Below, piece after piece: positions 23,822 through 28,338 of a stretch of DNA of 28,338 bases. The notes under the pieces were generated by a model, which was given only the letters and a program-made list of their open reading frames with translations, did no database searches and was not told the DNA's origin. Source of the DNA: JAKVAV01 sp964651785. GTDB taxonomy: Bacteria; Bacteroidota; Bacteroidia; Flavobacteriales_D; Cryomorphaceae. The stretch is taken from contig CAZYWJ010000048.1 of NCBI GenBank assembly GCA_964651785.1, forward strand, positions 1 to 28,338, written 5' to 3'. The translations under genes were made by a program, and so were the position numbers. Every line of letters starts with the position of its first letter. Position 1 is the first letter of the stretch.

Positions 23822-24631
23822 ATGAGCATGCGTTTTCAGTGTATTTGGATAACAGGCGCCAGTAGCGGTATAGGTGAAGAAGCTGCTAAGCAGTTTTCAA
23901 AGGAGGGAAGTCATCTCATATTATCAGCCAGAAACAGAGATAAGCTTGAGCAGCTGAAGAGCGCATTGTCACATCCTGAAAAAGTTACCCTAGCCCCCCT
24001 TGATTTAAGCGTATCATCTTCAATTCAATCAGCGGTTGAAATGGCTGTAAAAGAAGGTTTGGTTCCCGATCTGGTATTTCACGCAGGAGGGATAAGCCAG
24101 CGTTCATACGCTTTGGAAACTTCCACGGAGGTAGATCGAAAGATAATGGAGGTAAATTACTTTGGTACGATTGAATTGACAAAGGCTCTTCTTCCCGTCA
24201 TGCTAAAAAATGGGGGAGGAAGTTTTGCCGTGGTCAGTAGTTTAGTAGGCTTATTTGGCTACGGCGTTAGATCGGCATATTCAGCTTCAAAGCATGCCTT
24301 ACACGGCTTTTTCGAATCGTTGGATATTGAACTGGGAGACGATGGCATCAATTCTTCTTTAATTTGCCCGGGGGGAGTACAAACCAATATTTCCTTAAAT
24401 GCACTTCAGGGTGATGGATCGAGAACCGGCGTAATGGATGAGATGCAAAGCGGTGGCATGCCGGTAGGGGAAGCGGTCTCGAAAATGATAGCAGGAGTGA
24501 AGCGCAAGAAACCCTTGATCATAATCGGTAGCGGTAAGGAGAAGCTGGGCGTTTTTATGTACAAGTACTTCCCGAGTATTTTCTTTAAAATTGCAAGAAA
24601 GCAAAACCCCCGAGGTTCAGTTAAGCTTTGA
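23822..24631 (+). CDS. Short-chain dehydrogenase/reductase (DHRS7-like)
   Basis: The 269-residue protein is a classical SDR: NAD(P)-binding TGASSGIG at about 11-18, an HAGG in place of the usual NNAG/NAGG motif near 89, catalytic serine in VVSSLVG, and YSASK with catalytic tyrosine and lysine near 154-158, then ICPGGVQTNI. SARNRDKLEQL after the second strand, with its arginine, suggests NADP preference. The C-terminal part (VFMYKYFPSIFFKIARKQN) could contact membrane, as in DHRS7-type members. Substrate unknown. The VOC gene begins three bases after the stop, so the two are probably cotranscribed. Confidence 0.9.
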   Translation: MSMRFQCIWITGASSGIGEEAAKQFSKEGSHLILSARNRDKLEQLKSALSHPEKVTLAPLDLSVSSSIQSAVEMAVKEGLVPDLVFHAGGISQRSYALETSTEVDRKIMEVNYFGTIELTKALLPVMLKNGGGSFAVVSSLVGLFGYGVRSAYSASKHALHGFFESLDIELGDDGINSSLICPGGVQTNISLNALQGDGSRTGVMDEMQSGGMPVGEAVSKMIAGVKRKKPLIIIGSGKEKLGVFMYKYFPSIFFKIARKQNPRGSVKL

Positions 24632-24634
24632 ATC

Positions 24635-25696
24635 ATGAGCAAACACATTGGCGGAATACAACAGATAGGAATTGGTACGAGCGACCTTCACCAAGAATGG
24701 TCGTGGTATCGTAAAAATTTCGGTATGGATATTCGGATTTTTGAAGATGCTGCCGAAGCTCCGCTCATGACCAGATATACCGGAGATAAGGTGCAGAAGC
24801 GTGTAGCGGCTCTGGCTATGAATCTGGAAGGAGGTGGAGGATTTGAAATTTGGCAATACTCCTCTCGTACCCCGGTTGCTGCCGATTTTCCCATAACGCT
24901 TTCTGAAATAGGCTTTCTGGCGTGTAAAATGAAAACACGGAACGCCGACAGGGCTTATGCCCATCTCAAAAAAAATGGCGCCTCCCTGCTTACGGATGTC
25001 CGCGTAAATCCTATTGGAAAAAAGCATTTTTACCTGAAGGATAAATCGGGAAATCTATTTGAGATTATTGAAACGGATGATTTTTTCAAAAATATTGAAA
25101 GTCCTGTTGGAGGAGTTTTCGGATGTTTAATCGGCGTTTCTGATATGAATAAATCCATAGCTTTTTACCGAGATGTATTGGATTTTGATTTGGTCAAATC
25201 AGATGAAGAGCGAGTATTTGATGATTTTTCCGGGTTGCCGGGATCGAATCAGAAATTCAGACGTGTAATCTTAGAAAAAAGCAAAAGGCCTATCGGTCCC
25301 TTTGCACCTTTATTAGGTACCAATCAGGTTGAGTTGATTGAGCCACTTGAGCAAAAGGGCAAAAAGATTTTTGAAAACAGATTCTGGGGTGATTTGGGTT
25401 TCATTCACCTTTGTTTTGACGTACAGGATATGGACGGACTGCGCGAAAAAGCAGAAAGATTGCAGTATGGATTTACAGTAGACAGTGCCAATAGTTTTGA
25501 CATGGGAAAAGCCGCAGGGCGCTTTGCCTACGTTGAAGATCCGGACGGGGCCTTGATAGAATTTGTCGAAACACACAAATTGCCCATAGTCGAGAAGTGG
25601 GGATGGTATCTCAACCTTAAGAAGAGAGGCGATCAAGGCAAATCACTTCCAAAATGGCTGCTTAATTGCTTTCGATTTAATCGGGTAAAGAATTAG
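24635..25696 (+). CDS. Two-domain VOC-fold protein (glyoxalase/bleomycin-resistance/dioxygenase superfamily)
   Basis: This 353-residue protein has two VOC modules, about 5-150 (IGIGTSDLHQEWSWYRKNFG, GGGGFEIWQYSSR, FYLKDKSGNLFEIIE) and about 157-325 (CLIGVSDMNKSIAFYRDVLD, GFIHLCFDVQDM, YVEDPDGALIEFVE). Metal-binding VOC enzymes usually carry a histidine at the start of the first strand of each module. Here those positions read Q (IQQIGIG) and G (FGCLIGV), while the later histidine (FIHLCFDV) and glutamates (FEIIE, IEFVE) remain in places. Metal binding may thus be partial or absent. The enzyme reaction cannot be named. It follows the SDR gene closely and overlaps the convergent nth gene by 20 bases. 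Confidence 0.88.
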   Translation: MSKHIGGIQQIGIGTSDLHQEWSWYRKNFGMDIRIFEDAAEAPLMTRYTGDKVQKRVAALAMNLEGGGGFEIWQYSSRTPVAADFPITLSEIGFLACKMKTRNADRAYAHLKKNGASLLTDVRVNPIGKKHFYLKDKSGNLFEIIETDDFFKNIESPVGGVFGCLIGVSDMNKSIAFYRDVLDFDLVKSDEERVFDDFSGLPGSNQKFRRVILEKSKRPIGPFAPLLGTNQVELIEPLEQKGKKIFENRFWGDLGFIHLCFDVQDMDGLREKAERLQYGFTVDSANSFDMGKAAGRFAYVEDPDGALIEFVETHKLPIVEKWGWYLNLKKRGDQGKSLPKWLLNCFRFNRVKN

Positions 25697-26363
25697 TCAG
25701 TTCCACTCCGGGATTTTTCTTCAACCAATCTTTTATAATAGCCTTCCTGCCAACGGTGGCTGTGATAAAATCGTTGCGCAAATCAAACCCTCTCGACGGA
25801 GAGTACTCTCTTCCGTAATAGATAATTCTCAAGTGGAGTTCGTTCCAGGTTTCTTTGGGAAAAAGTCTTTTTGCATCACGCTCGGTTTGTTCAACACTTT
25901 TACCATTTGAAAGCCCCCAGCGATACATCAACCGATGAATGTGCGTATCAACGGGAAAAGCAGGTATGCCGAAAGCTTGAGAAACGACGACGGATGCGGT
26001 TTTGTGTCCGACTCCGGGCAATGATTCCAAGTAATCCATATCAGCGGGCACCTCTCCCTCTTTCTCGGCAACGAGCCTTTTTGATAGTTCGGATATGGCG
26101 GCGCTCTTTCGCGGCGAAAGCCCACAAGGTCTGATGATGGATTTTATTTCGTCAACGTCCATCTCTGCCATTTTTTGCGGTGTATCGGCTAAGCTAAACA
26201 GTGCAGGAGTAACCGTATTTACTCTGGCATCAGTACATTGTGCGCTTAGCAACACTGCTACCAATAAAGTATAAGGGTCTTTATGGTCCAACGGAATGTG
26301 AAGAGCAGGATATAGTTTATCCAAGCTTTCTCTGATATATTTTGCCTTTTCCCGTTTTGTCAT
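25677..26363 (-). CDS. nth: Endonuclease III (DNA glycosylase/AP lyase) lacking the iron-sulfur cluster
   Basis: The 228-residue protein removes oxidised pyrimidines from DNA and cuts at the abasic site in base excision repair. Family motifs are LLVAVLLSAQCTDARVN, the helix-hairpin-helix LPGVGHKTASVV with the catalytic lysine, and PVDTHIHRLMYRWGL with the catalytic aspartate. In E. coli Nth the C-terminus carries four cysteines binding 4Fe-4S; here that region reads YYGREYSPSRGFDLRNDFIT and has none of them. I recall the same loss in flavobacterial relatives. A perfect -7 box on the minus strand (TACTTTTG, 26411-26418) gives a leader of about 40 bases. Its 3' end overlaps the VOC gene. Confidence 0.95.
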   Translation of the reverse strand: MTKREKAKYIRESLDKLYPALHIPLDHKDPYTLLVAVLLSAQCTDARVNTVTPALFSLADTPQKMAEMDVDEIKSIIRPCGLSPRKSAAISELSKRLVAEKEGEVPADMDYLESLPGVGHKTASVVVSQAFGIPAFPVDTHIHRLMYRWGLSNGKSVEQTERDAKRLFPKETWNELHLRIIYYGREYSPSRGFDLRNDFITATVGRKAIIKDWLKKNPGVELTNSLPD

Positions 26364-26410
26364 ATTCTCTTCTTTTCACCTACACTTTACTTGATCTTAG
26401 GATAACTGTA

Positions 26411-26418
26411 CAAAAGTA
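26411..26418 (-). promoter_or_regulatory. -7 element of nth
   Basis: On the minus strand this reads TACTTTTG, matching TAnnTTTG exactly, 47 bases before the nth start. The remaining noncoding sequence between nth and the next gene is AT-rich and shows no other gene. Confidence 0.4.
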
Positions 26419-26589
26419 TTATCTAAATATTAATAAGTGGAGTTTGTGCAACAGCTCCAAAAATTGCCTTTACTATTGAATCCTTAACAAGCAGAATTTC
26501 TGCCAGCATGCTGAGTAAAGGAATATTTCAATCCTCTTCGCTTTGATCATCAACACTTATCCGCTGATTATCGTAATTCATCTACAAAA

Positions 26590-26620
26590 TTGACTTCTTC
26601 ATCAATCCTTTCGATATTTG
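26590..26620 (+). promoter_or_regulatory. Promoter of the CUB-domain gene
   Basis: TTG at 26590-26592 and GATATTTG at 26613-26620 are 20 bases apart; the -7 box differs from TAnnTTTG only in its first base. It ends 22 bases before the ATG at 26643. Confidence 0.4.
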
Positions 26621-26642
26621 CGGTTCATTTTTAAACCAATTT

Positions 26643-28338
26643 ATGATGCTTACAAATCGAAAGTACACGCTACTAGCAGTGCTCTTAACTTTCGTATTCC
26701 ACTTAGGCTCTTTAGCCCAAGATGTAGGATGCGACGAGTCCTGGTTCGACTCCGGAGGAGAATCCGGAGTTTACTCAAATAATGAATCGACTACCACAAC
26801 TTTTTGCCCGGACGTCTCCGGAGAAATAGTTACGCTTACCTTCAATTATGTTGATATTGAAACGAGTTCATCAACTTTATTTGGAACAGAAGGATGCTAT
26901 GATTTCATTGAGGTGTTCGACGGTCCGAATACGGAGGCACCTTCTTTGGGAATTTTTTGTGGAGAAGAAAGTGGTGACGGAGGTACGCCCGCACTGCCAT
27001 CTTCACTTCTTAGTGTAGGTGACGAGTTTGTAGCTTCGAATGAGAGTGGCTGTCTTACTGTTACTTTTTTTTCTGATGGATCTGTACCTGAGACGGGATG
27101 GGAGGCTTTTGTTTCATGCGGCCCTCCGCCGGATTGTGTAGCGCCCGAATTCTCTTTAGTAACTGAAAGAAGCTGTGATGATTTCAATTTTGATGCCTCG
27201 GTTACGATCGATGAGCCAACTCCGGGTGGCTTTCCTTTATTAGTAGTTACGGTAACTATTGATGGAGTACAAGTTGATGGAGGTACCTTATCAAATTTAG
27301 CCGGTCAATCAATTGATTTTACTGATCTTCCGCTTGATACTGACGTTATTATTTCGGTAGACGTTTTAGGTGCTTCATGTACGGCAACTCAGATTGCAGA
27401 CATATCTTCCATAGGTTGCCCTGTGCCGTTAACTTGCGGAGAAGCTATTGAAGCTACATACTGCTATGATAATTTTGATACGACTCCGTTTGTTTACCAA
27501 AGCCCCGACGGAGAGCCGATTACCTTATTTTTTGAAGAAGGGTTAATTGAGTCTTGTTGTGATGATATTTTCATTTATGATGGTTTGGACGATACCGGAG
27601 ATCTCCTTTTCAGCGGCAACAATGGAGGAAACCTCGCAGGAGTTTCGGCTACTGCTACCTCCGGAGCACTTTATATGGTCTTGGATACTGACGTTTCGGT
27701 TAGTTGCACCAGTGGCTCTTCCAGTGCATCTGAATGGTCGTGGTTAGTGGGCTGCGGAGCATTCGATATTCCCGGATGTAATAATCCTGAGGCATTAAAT
27801 TTCAACCCGGCTGCGACGGTGGATGATGGTTCTTGCCAACTTCCCTTAGAGCTGGTTTGCAATGAGACAATTTTTGAGAATTACTGTTATGGAAATAACG
27901 AGTTCACCTACTTCGGCTATGCCTCTCCTGAAGATGAACCGGTTACAATCTTTTTCCAAGATGGTTTGCTATCCACCTTCCAGGACTCTCTGATCATATA
28001 CGACGGTCCGAATCCCGCAAACGGAACACTACTATTCGCCGGCAATAATGACGGTGATTTAACGGGTCTTACTTTAGAAGCTACCAGCGGTACATTATCA
28101 CTGCTTGTGAAAACCAGTGCTTTTACCAGTTGCCAAGATGGTTCTTTCGGTACGTCCGAATGGAATTGGTCAGTAGGTTGCGGTGAGTTGGATATTCCCG
28201 GTTGTACTGATCCGGATGCCCTGAATTACGAACCGCTGGCTACTGCCGATGACGGATCATGTCTGTTTCCCGTTGATCTGACATGCGGAAGCACATTAGA
28301 AGAGACCTACTGCTATGACAACAATGACGATAGTTTCT
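26643..28338 (+). CDS. Large secreted CUB-domain protein with GCTDP-type repeats (incomplete, runs off right edge)
   Basis: An open frame starts at ATG 26643 (a second ATG follows directly) and stays open to the last base, at least 565 codons. A signal peptide (YTLLAVLLTFVFHLGSLAQ) leads to a CUB-like domain at about 30-160 (CYDFIEVFDGPNTEAPSLGI, GCLTVTFFSDGS, WEAFVSCG), then a cysteine-containing segment. Two repeated units follow, each a CUB-like domain (YCYDNFDTTPFVYQSPDGEP, DDIFIYDGLDDTG, SEWSWLVGCG) closed by a GCTDP-type motif (GCNNPEALNFNP, then DDGSC; GCTDPDALNYEP, then DDGSC). A third unit begins at the edge (TCGSTLEETYCYDNN). CUB domains bind calcium and mediate surface protein contacts. 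A T9SS sorting domain would be expected beyond the edge, but cannot be seen. Confidence 0.87.
   Translation, partial: MMLTNRKYTLLAVLLTFVFHLGSLAQDVGCDESWFDSGGESGVYSNNESTTTTFCPDVSGEIVTLTFNYVDIETSSSTLFGTEGCYDFIEVFDGPNTEAPSLGIFCGEESGDGGTPALPSSLLSVGDEFVASNESGCLTVTFFSDGSVPETGWEAFVSCGPPPDCVAPEFSLVTERSCDDFNFDASVTIDEPTPGGFPLLVVTVTIDGVQVDGGTLSNLAGQSIDFTDLPLDTDVIISVDVLGASCTATQIADISSIGCPVPLTCGEAIEATYCYDNFDTTPFVYQSPDGEPITLFFEEGLIESCCDDIFIYDGLDDTGDLLFSGNNGGNLAGVSATATSGALYMVLDTDVSVSCTSGSSSASEWSWLVGCGAFDIPGCNNPEALNFNPAATVDDGSCQLPLELVCNETIFENYCYGNNEFTYFGYASPEDEPVTIFFQDGLLSTFQDSLIIYDGPNPANGTLLFAGNNDGDLTGLTLEATSGTLSLLVKTSAFTSCQDGSFGTSEWNWSVGCGELDIPGCTDPDALNYEPLATADDGSCLFPVDLTCGSTLEETYCYDNNDDSF

Noticed and set aside
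26897..27187. Minus-strand open frame of 96 codons near the right edge, and a plus-strand frame at 27547-27747
   Set aside because: Both are shadows of the incomplete CUB-domain gene, whose open frame covers the whole region.

Overview
The window looks like chromosomal DNA of a Bacteroidota bacterium, most likely a marine or aquatic member of Flavobacteriales (a Cryomorphaceae/Schleiferiaceae-like lineage is my guess, from protein style only). The evidence is several C-terminal type IX secretion (T9SS) sorting domains of type A, one type B (CHU_C-like) C-terminus, a TonB-dependent receptor with a carboxypeptidase-regulatory-like N-terminal domain, cysteine repeats of the GCTDPxACNYDPxATxDDGSC type, an endonuclease III without iron-sulfur ligands, and Bacteroidota-style -7 promoter elements (TAnnTTTG).

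Layout. Positions 1-796 hold a degenerate tRNA-Pro-like 3' end at the edge, a pair of intergenic direct repeats with internal hairpins, a tRNA-Thr(CGT) with promoter and terminator, and a possible operator upstream of the first gene. Positions 797-9234 are a tight plus-strand series: a TonB-dependent receptor, then four secreted paralogues (3837, 5301, 6488, 7321) sharing an N-terminal module of roughly 230-260 residues that I do not recognise. Three carry T9SS signals and one has none. A terminator closes this block. A predicted beta-helix surface protein ending in a dockerin-like EF-hand motif (9435-10964) and a fifth paralogue with a fibronectin III-like domain (11087-12436) follow, again closed by a terminator.

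Positions 12541-20289 form a second co-directional block: a protein with two lamin-tail domains, a 1084-residue secreted protein with lamin-tail, chitobiase-C-like, CotH-kinase, InlB-like and CHU_C domains, then five genes (four overlapping joints) encoding a lipoprotein, an RHS/YwqK-like repeat protein, a VTC-type polyphosphate polymerase domain protein, a DUF4956 membrane protein and a DUF2490 outer-membrane protein. CotH, VTC and DUF4956 genes are recurrent neighbours in bacteria, so this is probably one functional locus at the cell envelope. It is the best candidate for an incompletely described system here.

Positions 20294-26363 are mostly housekeeping or regulatory: Sua5-type threonylcarbamoyl-AMP synthase and a membrane SpoIIE/PP2C phosphatase (both minus strand), tRNA-Arg(TCT), an SDR-VOC gene pair, and endonuclease III (minus strand). 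From 26643 to the right edge there is an open, incomplete gene for a large secreted CUB-domain protein that uses the same GCTDP-type repeats as the paralogue array.
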